Positions 17,488 to 26,995 of a DNA stretch of 53,094 nucleotides are shown here, piece after piece. The stretch lies in assembly GCA_944384265.1 (NCBI GenBank), contig CALWSR010000020.1, forward strand, positions 1-53,094, read 5' to 3'. The notes under the pieces are model-generated. The model saw only the letters and a program-made list of their open reading frames with translations. It was not told the DNA's origin and did not search any database. Numbering within the stretch: the first letter of the stretch is position 1; each line of letters starts with the position of its first letter. The position numbers and the translations under genes were made by a program. The stretch comes from an uncultured Clostridia bacterium. GTDB lineage: Bacteria > Bacillota > Clostridia > Lachnospirales > Anaerotignaceae.

Positions 17488-18438
17488 TCAGTATTTTTCC
17501 CGCCAAAAATCATATTTTTCAGATGCAAAATATGCTCTTGCACTGTCTGCATCCCTTTCCATTTGCTGACGCAGCTCTTCCACAGAATCAAATTTTTGTT
17601 CACTTCTAATAAATACAAAAAAATAGGTCTGTATGGTATCGCCGTATACCATTTTTTGAAAATCAAAAAGATAGGTTTCCACCACTCTGTCTGTTCCTGC
17701 AACAGTGGGATTTTTGCCAATATTGGTTACTCCATAATACATCCTTCCTTCATGCAGTGTTTTTGTGGCATACACTCCATCCGGAGGAAAAAGCTTTTTG
17801 CTGTGTGCTTTGATGTTGATGGTAGGAAAGCCAATGGTTCTGCCCAGCTTTTTTCCCTGGGCCACCTCTCCCAGTATAAAATAAGGCATTGTCAGCATAC
17901 GGTTTGCCATTTCCAAATCCTTTTGCTTTAAACACTGGCGGATTCTGGTGCTGCTGACTCTGTCGCCTTCATAAAGCACAGAAGGCACATATATCACCTT
18001 CACACCTCTTTGTTCTCCCAACACTTTTAAAAGCTCATAATCTCCTGACTGATTTTTTCCAAATTTATAATTTTCTCCTACAATCAGCACTTTGCAGTTT
18101 AATTTTTCAAATATAAAATCACAGGCAAACTCCTCAGGTGACATAGAGGCAAATTCCTTGTCAAAGGGATATTCAATATAAACATCAATTCCCATTTGCT
18201 TCATCATATATTCTTTTTCAGAAGGTGCCATGACAAGTGCAAAATCCGGCTTTTTGCCAAATACAAACATAGGGTGGGGAGAAAATGTCAGTACAACGCT
18301 TTTTAAATTTTCTTCCTCTGCAAATTGCTTTGTCAATTCTATCAATGCCCTATGTCCCATGTGAAGGCCGTCAAAATTGCCTATTGTCACCGCTGTCGGC
18401 TCTTGCTGTGCAATGTTTGTATTTGTAATATGTTCCAT
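17488..18438 (-). CDS. ribF: Bifunctional riboflavin kinase/FAD synthetase
   Basis: A 316-residue RibF. The N-terminal adenylyltransferase domain carries GNFDGLHMGHR near residue 20, and the C-terminal riboflavin kinase domain carries GRTIGFPTINI and the downstream GVTNIGKNPTV loop. It makes FMN from riboflavin and then FAD. The ATG at 18438 has AAAGGAG upstream and lies 11 bases after the truB stop; a longer form from 18480 would overlap truB. Confidence 0.95.
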   Translation of the reverse strand: MEHITNTNIAQQEPTAVTIGNFDGLHMGHRALIELTKQFAEEENLKSVVLTFSPHPMFVFGKKPDFALVMAPSEKEYMMKQMGIDVYIEYPFDKEFASMSPEEFACDFIFEKLNCKVLIVGENYKFGKNQSGDYELLKVLGEQRGVKVIYVPSVLYEGDRVSSTRIRQCLKQKDLEMANRMLTMPYFILGEVAQGKKLGRTIGFPTINIKAHSKKLFPPDGVYATKTLHEGRMYYGVTNIGKNPTVAGTDRVVETYLFDFQKMVYGDTIQTYFFVFIRSEQKFDSVEELRQQMERDADSARAYFASEKYDFWREKY

Positions 18439-18449
18439 AACAAACTCCT

Positions 18450-19361
18450 TTAAAGCAATATTTTCAAAGGCTTCATACATAGCCTGTTGTTTTGTTCCTC
18501 TTTTACCATTTGATAAATACCAACCAATGCTTGGCTGCTGTCATAGCCCAGCACTTTTTTGCCCGGTGAAACATCTCCTGTTTTTTCCAAAAAAAAGTAT
18601 TCATATATTTTACCGCCGTTATGTAACAGCTTTGAAGCCTTTTTTGCTACAACAATACGGCCATAGCCCTCCAATGCATTTTCCAATGGCAAAAGAACCC
18701 TTTGCAGCTGGTGTGTTTGTGCCAGCCCCTTCAATGTTTCCAAAGAAACGGCTGTATCCAGAGAAAATCTGCCGGAGGCTGTACGCAAAAGAGAAGCCAT
18801 ATAAGCACCGCAGCCCAGCTTTTTGCCAATGTCTGCACAAAGTGTCCTCACATATGTGCCTTTTGAGCATACAATATCTATTTCAAATCTGTCAGGAGGC
18901 AGCATTTTTGTAATTTTGATGTCAAAAACCGTAATTTTTCTTGCTTTTCTTTCAATTTCTTTGCCTTCTCTTGCCAATTCATACAATTTTTTGCCATTGA
19001 CCTTCACAGCAGAATACATGGGAGGAATCTGTTCATAGCTGCCAATAAAACCATGGACTGCTTCTTTTATTTTTTCTGAATCAAATTCAAATTCTTTTTT
19101 TTCTATGATTTCTCCTGAGGCATCCTCCGTTGTGGTGGTCACACCCAGTGCCACAACAGCTCGGTACTGCTTTTTGCCCTCCATGATTTCCTCAGAAAGC
19201 CTTGTAGCCCTTCCTACACAAATGGGAAGCACACCTTCTGCATCCGGGTCCAGTGTGCCTGTATGCCCCACCTTTTTTTGCTGTATCACTTTGCGTACAA
19301 CGGCCACCACATCATGGGAGGTAAAGCCCTTTTCTTTGTAAATATTAAAAATACCATCCAA
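18450..19361 (-). CDS. truB: tRNA pseudouridine(55) synthase
   Basis: A 303-residue TruB that makes pseudouridine 55 in the T-loop of tRNAs. The catalytic aspartate is D38 in GHTGTLDPDAEGVLP. The KGTYVRTLCADIG motif of the family is also present. Its SD GAGGAGG lies inside the end of the nrnA gene, with only 13 bases between the two, so the genes are tightly coupled. The C-terminal part is longer than a bare catalytic domain and probably holds the PUA-like extension. Confidence 0.96.
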   Translation of the reverse strand: MDGIFNIYKEKGFTSHDVVAVVRKVIQQKKVGHTGTLDPDAEGVLPICVGRATRLSEEIMEGKKQYRAVVALGVTTTTEDASGEIIEKKEFEFDSEKIKEAVHGFIGSYEQIPPMYSAVKVNGKKLYELAREGKEIERKARKITVFDIKITKMLPPDRFEIDIVCSKGTYVRTLCADIGKKLGCGAYMASLLRTASGRFSLDTAVSLETLKGLAQTHQLQRVLLPLENALEGYGRIVVAKKASKLLHNGGKIYEYFFLEKTGDVSPGKKVLGYDSSQALVGIYQMVKEEQNNRLCMKPLKILL

Positions 19362-19374
19362 GGCACAGCCCTCC

Positions 19375-20334
19375 TCAAAACAGCTTTTCCAACTGTTGAT
19401 ATATTTTCTCCCATGCCTGTTTTATAGAGCCGTATATGGTACAGCCTGCCGCTTTGACATGACCGCCTCCCCCAAAGCATTGAGCCAATTTGCACACATC
19501 AAAGCCATCTGTACAGCGAAAGCTTGCTTTGATTTCATTTTCTGCCTTTTCATATAAAAAACAGGCAATTTTCACATTTTCCACACCTTTTATAAAATTG
19601 ACTACGCCATCCACTTCCTTGCTGCTTCCATGGCACTGGGAAATTTCCTCCAGAGATAGTGCTGTATAAATCACAGCCTTGTCAAAATACAATTGTGCCT
19701 TGTCAAATGCCTTTGCCAGTATTTTTAATTCGGAAAAGCTTCTGCTGTCAAAAAACGCTGTATAAATTTTATTGGCATCAATGGGATATGTCATCAGCTC
19801 TGCCGCCGCCGTCATGGTAAAGGGACTTGTGGAGCTGTGGCGAAATCCTGCTGTGTCATACAATATGCCTGCATAAAGGGCAGCAGCAATTTCTTTGTCC
19901 AGCGAAACAAATTCTCTCAAAAATCGATATACAATTTCAGAAGCAGAAGAGGCATTGCTGTCTACATAATTGTATGCTGCAAAATAAGTATTGCTGGCAT
20001 GGTGGTCTATATTGATTTTTTGCCTTGCCTTTTCAAAAACAGCCTCTGCCGCTCCCAAACGCTGTTTCTCTCCACTGTCCAGTGCCACAAAGGCATCCGG
20101 TGCAAAGCCGGTATATTCCTCAAAAGGCAGCAGCAGCTCCTTTTTTACAATCATATCATATTTTGGGGCAAATTCCTCCAAAAGTACAAATACCCTTTTG
20201 CCTTGCTTTTTTAAAGCATATGCCATTGCAAAGCAGGCTCCAACAGCGTCGCCGTCAGGACTTTGATGGCCTCCAATGGCAATGGTGTCACAATTTTGCA
20301 ACACCTGCTGTATTTGCTCAAATGTATCATTCAT
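19375..20334 (-). CDS. nrnA: DHH family phosphoesterase NrnA (nanoRNase/pAp phosphatase)
   Basis: A 319-residue DHH-DHHA1 protein. Metal-binding motifs are GHQSPDGDAVG (residues 22-32), the LDSGEK motif and NIDHHASN; the C-terminal DHHA1 domain has GGGGHVKAAGC. NrnA hydrolyses short oligoribonucleotides and 3'-phosphoadenosine 5'-phosphate. The ATG at 20334 is preferred to a GTG at 20343 because of spacing from a GGTG SD; either overlaps the rbfA end. It sits in the usual rbfA-nrnA-truB order. Confidence 0.92.
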   Translation of the reverse strand: MNDTFEQIQQVLQNCDTIAIGGHQSPDGDAVGACFAMAYALKKQGKRVFVLLEEFAPKYDMIVKKELLLPFEEYTGFAPDAFVALDSGEKQRLGAAEAVFEKARQKINIDHHASNTYFAAYNYVDSNASSASEIVYRFLREFVSLDKEIAAALYAGILYDTAGFRHSSTSPFTMTAAAELMTYPIDANKIYTAFFDSRSFSELKILAKAFDKAQLYFDKAVIYTALSLEEISQCHGSSKEVDGVVNFIKGVENVKIACFLYEKAENEIKASFRCTDGFDVCKLAQCFGGGGHVKAAGCTIYGSIKQAWEKIYQQLEKLF

Positions 20335-20710
20335 TTTGTTCACCGGCTTCTCTGGCCTGTCTTTCTTTTGCCACTTGGTCTATCAGCTGGCTCATGTGTA
20401 TGGCATATTCTGTGGATTCATCCAGCTTAAACTGCAGCTCCGGTGTAAAACGCAGATTGATTCTTTCTGCCAAAAGATGGCGTATAAATCCTCCTGCATT
20501 TTTCAGCCCCTTCATTACGCTTTGTTTTTCCTCCTCATTGCCCAGCACAGAAACAAATACTTTGCAGTATTTCAAATCAGGGGTTGTTTCCACACGGATG
20601 ACGCTGGTCATAGAACCAATGCGGGGATCTTTTACCTCCAAAGCGATAATCTGAGAAATCTCTTTTAATATTTCATCGTTGATGCGAGAAATTCTGTTAT
20701 TGTTTTTCAT
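20327..20710 (-). CDS. rbfA: Ribosome-binding factor A
   Basis: A 127-residue RbfA, a KH-like fold protein needed for 16S rRNA 5'-end maturation and cold adaptation. Typical features are NRISRINDEILKEIS at the start, KDPRIGSMTSVIRVE and the helix with LRFTPELQFKLDES. The ATG at 20710 has AGGTG six bases upstream; GTG at 20719 is an alternative. It starts 17 bases after the stop of the aldolase gene. Confidence 0.95.
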   Translation of the reverse strand: MKNNNRISRINDEILKEISQIIALEVKDPRIGSMTSVIRVETTPDLKYCKVFVSVLGNEEEKQSVMKGLKNAGGFIRHLLAERINLRFTPELQFKLDESTEYAIHMSQLIDQVAKERQAREAGEQNE

Positions 20711-20727
20711 ATCATTCACCTGTCTTT

Positions 20728-21513
20728 TTATGTTACCATATCCTGTTGTTTTATCTGTTTTACAGCCCTTTGATAGGCTTGTATGATGACAGCCGTATCT
20801 ATGCTGTAAGCAATGCCGTCAAAACCCTGCTTGATATACTTTTGAGCACTTTTGATGTCTGATGTAAATATAAATGCCGGTTTATGGGCATTTTTACAAG
20901 CCTTTAACACTCTTTCCAAAGCAGCCAAAAATGCTTCCTCTTCAAACTGTACAGGCATTTTCATGGAAATAGAAAGGTCAAAAGGGCCTATAAAAATACC
21001 GTCAATGCCTTCCATTTCCACAATATGCTCAATTACCTCCAGACATTGTACGGTTTCACACTGAGGCAATACAAGCAGCTCTTCATTGCAGACAGCCATA
21101 AATTGATGGATGTCCTTTGCCCAATTTTTTTCTCCAAAGCCACTTGCTCTGCCCTGTATAAATCCTCTGTTGCCTATGGGAGGAAATTTTGCAAATTCCA
21201 CCAGCCTTTTCATTTCATCCAATGTTTTTAAACAAGGTACTACAATGCCTTTTGCACCGCTGTCTACGGCCCTTTGTATTTCTTTATGTGTCACATCGGC
21301 AATTCTGATGATAGGAGTCAGATTGACACATTCTGCCGCTCTGACCAAATCCATAACCGTTTCTGTATCAAAGGGACCATGCTCTGTGTCTATAATCACA
21401 TAATCCAAAAAGGTGTATCCCAATGCTTCCAATAGATTGGCACTGCCCATTGTAAAAAATGTGCCAATGACCTTTTCATTATTTTTTAATTTTATTTTCA
21501 ACTGATTTTTCAT
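20728..21513 (-). CDS. HpcH/HpaI aldolase family protein embedded in the infB-rbfA operon
   Basis: A 261-residue class II, metal-dependent aldolase/citrate-lyase-like protein. It has IDTEHGPFD (general base His and neighbouring acid), the arginine in IIRIAD, QCET in the place of the metal-binding glutamate, and GPFDLSISM with the metal-binding aspartate. Family members cleave 2-keto-3-deoxy acids such as 4-hydroxy-2-oxoheptanedioate or 2-dehydro-3-deoxyglucarate to pyruvate and an aldehyde. The substrate is not visible here. It lies 43 bases after infB and 17 bases before rbfA in the same direction, with no terminator between, so it is presumably cotranscribed. That position is unusual. Confidence 0.88.
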   Translation of the reverse strand: MKNQLKIKLKNNEKVIGTFFTMGSANLLEALGYTFLDYVIIDTEHGPFDTETVMDLVRAAECVNLTPIIRIADVTHKEIQRAVDSGAKGIVVPCLKTLDEMKRLVEFAKFPPIGNRGFIQGRASGFGEKNWAKDIHQFMAVCNEELLVLPQCETVQCLEVIEHIVEMEGIDGIFIGPFDLSISMKMPVQFEEEAFLAALERVLKACKNAHKPAFIFTSDIKSAQKYIKQGFDGIAYSIDTAVIIQAYQRAVKQIKQQDMVT

Positions 21514-21556
21514 ATATGCTTTTCCTTTTTATACACATACACAAGCTGCATTTTGA

Positions 21557-23680
21557 TTATCTTGGCACCTCTACCATTTTAAATGCCTCTACAATATCGC
21601 CCTCTTTGATGTCGTTGAATTTTTTAAACACAAGACCGCATTCGTAGCCTGCCGCAACCTCTTTGACATCATCTTTAAAGCGTTTCAAGCTTTCCAAATC
21701 TCCTTCAAATATGACAACACCGTCTCTTGTGATTCTTGCCTGGCAGTTTCTTTCAAATTTTCCATCCAGCACATAGCTTCCTGCAATGGTACCCACACCG
21801 GAAGCCTTGAAAAGCTGGCGTACCTCTGCATGGCCAAGCACCTTTTCTTCATAAACCGGGTCAAGCATACCCTTCATAGCCGCTGTAATATCTTCAATGG
21901 CATTATAAATCACTCTATAAAGGCGCACATCCACTTTTTCTTCATCTGCAAAAAGCTTTGCCGCCGGCTCAGGACGCACATTAAAGCCTATGATAATGGC
22001 ATTGGAGGCAGAAGCCAGCATCACATCAGATTCTGTAATGGTACCCACACCGCCATGAATGATGCGGATGCGCACCTCTTCATTGGAAAGTCTTTCCAGG
22101 CTTTGGCGCACTGCCTCTACGGAGCCTTGCACATCTGCTTTTACAACAATATTCAAATCCTTTACATTGCCAGACTGTATCTGTGTAAACAAATCGTCCA
22201 AAGATACCTTTTGGGGCGTATCCTTTATCAGGCTTTCTCTGTTTTTGGCAATGATGCTTTCTGCCACCTGTCTTGCCTGTTTCTCATTTTCTGCCACATA
22301 AAAGCTGTCCCCTGCTGTTGGCACCTGAGAAAGCCCCAGCACCTCTACGGGAGTGGAAGGTCCTGCTTTTTTCACACGTCTGCCCTTATCATCTGTCATA
22401 GCTCTGATTTTGCCATAGGCACTGCCTGCCACAATGGGGTCGCCCACATGAAGTGTACCGCTTTGTACCAGCACCGTTGCCACAGTACCTCTTCCCTTAT
22501 CCAGCTGCGCCTCCACAATGGCTCCCCTTGCTTTTTTGTTTGGATTGGCACGAAGCTCCTTCATTTCTGCCACAAGTATAATCATTTCCAAAAGCTGGTC
22601 AATGCCTTCTTTGTTTACAGCAGACACAGGTACACAAATGGTATCGCCGCCCCAGTCCTCTGCCAAAAGGCCGTATTCTGTCAATTCCTGTTTCACTCTG
22701 TCAGGATTTGCAGAGGGTTTATCCATTTTGTTTATGGCCACAATGATATCCACTCCCGCCGCCTTTGCATGGTTGATGGCCTCGATTGTCTGGGGCATTA
22801 CACCGTCATCTGCCGCCACCACCAGCACAGCGATATCTGTAATTTGGGCTCCTCTCATACGCATGGCTGTAAAAGCTTCATGGCCCGGTGTGTCCAAAAA
22901 TGTAATGGGCTTTCCGTCAATTTGTACTGTATAGGCTCCAATATGCTGTGTGATGCCGCCTGCCTCATTGCTTGTGACACTGCTGTGGCGAATGGAATCC
23001 AAAAGAGATGTTTTGCCATGGTCAACATGACCCATAACCACTACAACAGGAGGTCTTTCCATCAAATCCTTTTCATTGTCTTCTTGCTCTTCTCCAAAGA
23101 CTTCCTCCATAATGTCCTTTTCTGCCTCTTTTTCCAGTATCACATCATATTCCTCTGCAATGGCTGCCGCTGTGTCAAAATCAATGCTTTGGTTAATGCC
23201 TGCCATAATGCCCTTTTTCATAAGCGTTTTTACAATTTCAGCAGCATTTTTTTCAAGCACCTCAGCCAGTTCTTTGACAGTAGGGCTTTCACCAATGTAT
23301 TTTACTGCCACATCCTGCTGAGGCTGCTGTGGCTGAGGCTGCTGTGGCTGAGGCTGCTGTGTTTTTTGGGGTTGTTTTTCTTTTTTATGTTTCCCCTTTT
23401 TATCATTTTGATTCTCTTGTTTTTTCATATTTTGCTTTGGCTGTTTTTCCACCGGCTGCTCCTGTGGCTGTTGGGGGGCTGTTTGTGCTGTGGTTTGTTT
23501 TTTTTCTGCTGTTTGTATTTGCTTGCTGCCAAACATTTCCATAACCACATCAGCATCCTCTTCTGTCAAAACACTCATATGGCTTTTTGCCTCAATTCCC
23601 AGCTCCTTCAGTTTTTCAATCAATTCTTTATTTTCAATTTTTAACATTTTTGCAAGCTCATAAATTCTAATTTTAGGCAT
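21557..23680 (-). CDS. infB: Translation initiation factor IF-2
   Basis: The 707-residue protein has the N-terminal IF2-N helix bundle (residues 1-55), a Gln/Pro/Lys-rich linker (about 60-125) with a QPQQP repeat, a second IF2-N region, and the G domain with GHVDHGKT (217-224), DTPGHEAF and NKMD, followed by domains II-IV. It places initiator tRNA on the 30S subunit. The SD GGAGGTGGAG is strong. Its linker DNA has a 15-bp repeat (separate entry). Confidence 0.98.
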   Translation of the reverse strand: MPKIRIYELAKMLKIENKELIEKLKELGIEAKSHMSVLTEEDADVVMEMFGSKQIQTAEKKQTTAQTAPQQPQEQPVEKQPKQNMKKQENQNDKKGKHKKEKQPQKTQQPQPQQPQPQQPQQDVAVKYIGESPTVKELAEVLEKNAAEIVKTLMKKGIMAGINQSIDFDTAAAIAEEYDVILEKEAEKDIMEEVFGEEQEDNEKDLMERPPVVVVMGHVDHGKTSLLDSIRHSSVTSNEAGGITQHIGAYTVQIDGKPITFLDTPGHEAFTAMRMRGAQITDIAVLVVAADDGVMPQTIEAINHAKAAGVDIIVAINKMDKPSANPDRVKQELTEYGLLAEDWGGDTICVPVSAVNKEGIDQLLEMIILVAEMKELRANPNKKARGAIVEAQLDKGRGTVATVLVQSGTLHVGDPIVAGSAYGKIRAMTDDKGRRVKKAGPSTPVEVLGLSQVPTAGDSFYVAENEKQARQVAESIIAKNRESLIKDTPQKVSLDDLFTQIQSGNVKDLNIVVKADVQGSVEAVRQSLERLSNEEVRIRIIHGGVGTITESDVMLASASNAIIIGFNVRPEPAAKLFADEEKVDVRLYRVIYNAIEDITAAMKGMLDPVYEEKVLGHAEVRQLFKASGVGTIAGSYVLDGKFERNCQARITRDGVVIFEGDLESLKRFKDDVKEVAAGYECGLVFKKFNDIKEGDIVEAFKMVEVPR
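23317..23361 (-). repeat. 15-bp coding repeat in the infB linker
   Basis: About three copies of a 15-bp unit (GGCTGCTGTGGCTGA on the plus strand) encode the QPQQP repeats of the IF-2 linker. Length variation among strains would be expected. Confidence 0.85.
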
Positions 23681-23706
23681 TGCTCCACCTCCAATATACT
23701 ACTATT

Positions 23707-24012
23707 TCATGATGTTTGATTTATTTTTTTTGCAATACTTTTTGCAAAGCCTTCTTCTGTTATGACCAAAACCGCTCTGCTGTCTTTTCCCAATGCGGCT
23801 CCCATGTCCTCTTTTTTCCCTATGGTATACAAGGGAATATGATAATATGCAGCACTGTTTTGAAATTTCTTTTTGGTATTTGCCGAGGCATCCTCTGCCA
23901 GCAAAAGCAGCTTTGCACTGCCCTTTTTTATGGCCTGTTCACAGCCTGTCTCTCCGGAAACCAGCTTGCCTGCCCTTTGACAAAGTCCCAAAATGGCATA
24001 AATTTTATTCAT
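23707..24012 (-). CDS. ylxQ: YlxQ, L7Ae/L30e-like RNA-binding protein
   Basis: A 101-residue protein of the ribosomal L7Ae/L30e/Gadd45 fold. Features are LGLCQRAGKLVSG near the N-terminus and a central LLLAEDASANTKKKF. YlxQ proteins bind kink-turn RNA and lie in nusA-infB operons of Firmicutes; their exact role is unknown. Its ATG overlaps the ylxR end by eight bases, so translation is probably coupled. Confidence 0.9.
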   Translation of the reverse strand: MNKIYAILGLCQRAGKLVSGETGCEQAIKKGSAKLLLLAEDASANTKKKFQNSAAYYHIPLYTIGKKEDMGAALGKDSRAVLVITEEGFAKSIAKKINQTS

Positions 24013-24283
24013 GCTTCACTTCACCACGCAGCTGCTCTGCCAGTTGCTCATAAACCTCCCTTGGCACAGCCTCTTTAAAGGAACGCTCCAATCCCTTTGA
24101 CTTTTGCGCCTTTTGCAAGCATTCCAAATTCGGACAGATATAAGCACCTCGTCCTGCTTTTTTTCCTGTTGCATCCAATAAAAACTCTCCTGCTTCATTA
24201 TGCACAATGCGTATCAATTCCTTTTTATTTTTCATTTCCTGACAGCCTGTGCATTTTCTCAAGGGAATTTTTCTTTGCTTCAT
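24005..24283 (-). CDS. ylxR: YlxR, DUF448 RNA-binding protein
   Basis: A 92-residue DUF448/YlxR protein with RKCTGC near residue 9 and GRGAYICPN(LE)C in the middle. Members are small RNA-binding or nucleoid-associated proteins found between nusA and infB. The gene follows nusA by 31 bases. Confidence 0.93.
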   Translation of the reverse strand: MKQRKIPLRKCTGCQEMKNKKELIRIVHNEAGEFLLDATGKKAGRGAYICPNLECLQKAQKSKGLERSFKEAVPREVYEQLAEQLRGEVKHE

Positions 24284-24314
24284 AAAAATGCCCCCTTTTT
24301 GGTTACATCTGTTT

Positions 24315-25505
24315 TTATATCTCTTCTTCTGTCAACTGTGCTTCTTTTTCTGAATACTCCATTTGCTCTGGTGCATTTTCCTGCAAATCTTTAAAAGCAT
24401 CCTCAAAAGCTTTTTTCATTTGTTCTGCCTCATCCTCAGCACTTTCCTCCTGCTGTATAAAATTGATTTGCTTTGCTTGTGTTTCGCTTTTAATGTCAAT
24501 TCTCCAGCCTGTCAGCTTGGCAGAAAGCCTTGCATTTTGTCCTTCTTTTCCTATGGCAAGAGAAAGCTGATGGTCCGGCACAACAATTTTTGCACTTTGC
24601 TCCTCCTCATTGATGGAAACAGCCACCACCTTAGAAGGGCTCAATGCCGCTGCAATAAATTCCTTTGGGTCCTCACTCCAGTTGATAACATCAATTTTTT
24701 CGCCGTGAAGCTCATTGACAATCACATTGACTCTATATCCATTTTGTCCCACACAGGCTCCCAATGCATCTACATTTTCATCCTTTGTATACACGGCAAT
24801 TTTTGTTCTGGAGCCTGCTTCTCTGGCAATGCTTTTGATTTCCACAGTACCGTCGTGAACCTCCGGTACCTCTTGCTCAAAAAGACGCTTCACCAGCTCA
24901 GGATGGGTTCTGGAAACATATATCTGAGGCCCCTTTGTGCTTTGCTTTACCTCCAGTATATACACCTTGATTCTGTCCATAAAATGATATTCCTCTGTGG
25001 GAATCTGTTCATTTGGGGCCAATATGGCATCAATTTTTCCCAGCTGTACAATGACATTTTTTCTTTCCTTTCTTTGTACAATGCCTGTCATGATATCTTT
25101 TTCTTTTGTAATGTACTGATTATAAAGTATTTCTCTTTCTGCCTCTCTAAATTTTTGCACAACCACCTGTTTTGCTGTCTGTGCTGAAATTCTGCCAAAA
25201 TTTTTAGGCGTCACTTCAATGTCAATGATATCTCCCACAATAAAATAGGGATTGATTGCTTTTGCATCCTCCAATGAAATTTGAAGCATTTTATCCTCTA
25301 CCTCTTCCACCACTTCCTTTTGGGCATAGCAGGCAACATTTCCTGTTTCTCTGTCTATGACCACTTTAATATTTTGGCTTGTGCCGAAATTTTTTTTACA
25401 GGCAGATACCAGAGAGGTTTCAATGGCTTCAAATATCACTTCTTTATCAATGCCCTTTTCTTTTTCAATTTGATTTAATGCGTCTATAAATTCTACTCTG
25501 TCCAT
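24315..25505 (-). CDS. nusA: Transcription termination/antitermination protein NusA
   Basis: A 396-residue NusA with an N-terminal RNA polymerase-binding domain (about 1-125), an S1 domain, and two KH domains carrying GACVGQNGYRVNVIV and AIGKEGQNARLSAKLTGW. As in most Firmicutes it lacks the C-terminal AR repeats but has a Glu-rich tail. NusA enhances pausing and intrinsic termination. It is the second gene of the operon led by rimP, and the leader hairpin upstream of rimP is a candidate site for its autocontrol. Confidence 0.97.
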   Translation of the reverse strand: MDRVEFIDALNQIEKEKGIDKEVIFEAIETSLVSACKKNFGTSQNIKVVIDRETGNVACYAQKEVVEEVEDKMLQISLEDAKAINPYFIVGDIIDIEVTPKNFGRISAQTAKQVVVQKFREAEREILYNQYITKEKDIMTGIVQRKERKNVIVQLGKIDAILAPNEQIPTEEYHFMDRIKVYILEVKQSTKGPQIYVSRTHPELVKRLFEQEVPEVHDGTVEIKSIAREAGSRTKIAVYTKDENVDALGACVGQNGYRVNVIVNELHGEKIDVINWSEDPKEFIAAALSPSKVVAVSINEEEQSAKIVVPDHQLSLAIGKEGQNARLSAKLTGWRIDIKSETQAKQINFIQQEESAEDEAEQMKKAFEDAFKDLQENAPEQMEYSEKEAQLTEEEI

Positions 25506-25543
25506 TTTTTTCCATTCCTCCTTTTACATAAATTCTCTTTTTT

Positions 25544-26011
25544 TCAAAAAATCACTGCCAAACGCACGCTTGCTGTTTGTTTTTGTTCAAACTGTAATTC
25601 TGTGCCGTCTTCTTGTAGTATTGTAATGATACCGTCTTGCAGTCCTTTCAGCTCTCCCTGATATTCCTTTTTGCCTTCAAAGGGCTTATAAAGCTTAATA
25701 TCCACCACTTCACCGGCATATTTTTGAAAATGCTCCGGTTTTTTTAATGGTCTGTCTATTCCCGGAGAGCTTACCTCCAATACATAGGCCTGCGCAATCA
25801 AATCCGCTTCATCCAATTTTTTTTCCAAAGCACGGCTGACTGTTTCACAATCCTGTATTGTTACACCGCCCTGTTTATCAATATATACTCTCAAATACCA
25901 GTTGGGGCCTTCTTTTACAAATTCCACATCTGCCAGCTCCAAATCATTTTCTGCCAAAATAGGCTCTGCAATGCTTTGCACCTTTTTTTCTGTATTATTT
26001 TCTTTTGCCAC
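25544..26011 (-). CDS. rimP: Ribosome maturation factor RimP
   Basis: A 155-residue RimP, needed for 30S subunit maturation. Family motifs are DLELADVEFVKEG, LRVYIDKQGGVTIQDCE and YVLEVSSPGIDRPLK. The start is GTG at 26011 with GAGGTGA upstream. It opens the rimP-nusA-ylxR-ylxQ-infB operon, has a clear promoter and a hairpin leader. Confidence 0.97.
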   Translation of the reverse strand: MAKENNTEKKVQSIAEPILAENDLELADVEFVKEGPNWYLRVYIDKQGGVTIQDCETVSRALEKKLDEADLIAQAYVLEVSSPGIDRPLKKPEHFQKYAGEVVDIKLYKPFEGKKEYQGELKGLQDGIITILQEDGTELQFEQKQTASVRLAVIF

Positions 26012-26056
26012 AGTTTCACCTCATTGTTTTTACAAAAATTTTTTCAAATAAACAGT

Positions 26057-26080
26057 AAGAGTGGGTTCTCACCCACTCTT
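26057..26080 (-). promoter_or_regulatory. Attenuator-like hairpin in the rimP-nusA leader
   Basis: A perfect ten-base stem AAGAGTGGGT (26057-26066) / ACCCACTCTT (26071-26080) with a four-base loop. It lies between the rimP promoter and start codon, so it is transcribed as leader. The minus-strand tail is an interrupted T run (TTACTGTTTATTTG), as expected of a weak, NusA-dependent terminator. In Bacillus subtilis nusA is autoregulated in this way. On the plus strand the tail is a longer T run. Confidence 0.65.
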
Positions 26081-26111
26081 TTTTTCTAAAAAATATATTT
26101 AAACTTTTTTT

Positions 26112-26140
26112 AGTATAGCACTAACTGCTCTGTATTGCAA
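26112..26140 (-). promoter_or_regulatory. Sigma-A type promoter of the rimP-nusA-infB operon
   Basis: Minus strand TTGCAA (26135-26140), 17-bp spacer, TATACT (26112-26117), about 100 bases upstream of the rimP GTG. Confidence 0.8.
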
Positions 26141-26166
26141 GAGCTATTTCCAAAATTGAACAATCT

Positions 26167-26601
26167 TTATTTATTTTCTGTCAAATAAGTACCTGCATTT
26201 TCTGACATTTTTTTTAATATAATCCCTGCCAAGGCCTCTTCCTCTTTTGTAAAGCCTGTGCTTAAAAGACTGTTGATTTTTTCTCTTACGGCATATATTT
26301 TCTCCACCACAGGAATGGCTTTTTCCTCCACAAAAAGCTTTTGCATTCTTTTGTCCTTTTCGTCCTGCTCACTGCGGATATAGCCCAGCTGTTTCAGCTT
26401 CTGCACAGCCTTTGTGGTGGTTCCCTTGTCAAACCGTCCCTGCTCTGAAAGCACTGTCAAAGGCACTCCGGGAGATTCATATATCCATAATAAAAAAAAT
26501 TGCTGACCACAGCCAATTTTATATTCTTTTAATGCCCTGTCATAATAGCTTTTGCTTTGTCTGTCAATAATAGAAGCATATCTTGTAAACCGTTTTTCCA
26601 T
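26167..26601 (-). CDS. MarR family transcriptional regulator
   Basis: A 144-residue winged-helix protein. The DNA-binding region is typical: LTVLSEQGRFDKGTTTKAVQKLKQLGYI followed by the wing with DEKDKRMQKLFV. The dimerisation helices are at both ends. The ATG at 26601 lies 11 bases after AAAAGGGG; GTG at 26613 is possible but overlaps that SD. It is monocistronic with its own promoter, and no transporter or enzyme gene lies next to it in the same unit, so the target is unknown. Confidence 0.88.
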   Translation of the reverse strand: MEKRFTRYASIIDRQSKSYYDRALKEYKIGCGQQFFLLWIYESPGVPLTVLSEQGRFDKGTTTKAVQKLKQLGYIRSEQDEKDKRMQKLFVEEKAIPVVEKIYAVREKINSLLSTGFTKEEEALAGIILKKMSENAGTYLTENK

Positions 26602-26633
26602 ATTTTGACACACCCCTTTTTCTATTCTGGCAT

Positions 26634-26662
26634 ATCATATCATAATATAGTTGGGTATGCAA
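26634..26662 (-). promoter_or_regulatory. Sigma-A type promoter of the MarR gene
   Basis: Minus strand TTGCAT (26657-26662), 17-bp spacer, TATGAT (26634-26639). The leader is only about 25 bases, so autorepression would act at or close to this site. Confidence 0.7.
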
Positions 26663-26995
26663 CGAATTTTGCAAAACTTTTTCATAAAATCAAAGTATTA
26701 TAAAAACGGATGGTTTATACGGATATGCTTTCCCATGCACACAAAAAGCTTTTAAAAAAAACAGTCCTTTCTATCAGCAGTACTTTGCCAGTTCTCATGA
26801 AATGCCGGCTATAAAAAGTCAATCAGATATTTGAACAGAAGGATACTGTCTGTATGGAAACAGGTCACAGAAAGAAATGTCATTCATATGTAATGATATT
26901 TCTTTTACACACCCCTTTGAAAATGGCTGCTGGCTGTATGCTCTTTTACATTTTTTCACTTCATACAAAAGCTTTGAAGGGGATAAAATTGTATC

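Noticed and set aside
21830..23644. 604-codon open frame on the plus strand
   Set aside because: It is antisense to infB, rich in His, Cys and Phe, and has no SD. It is a shadow of infB codon use.
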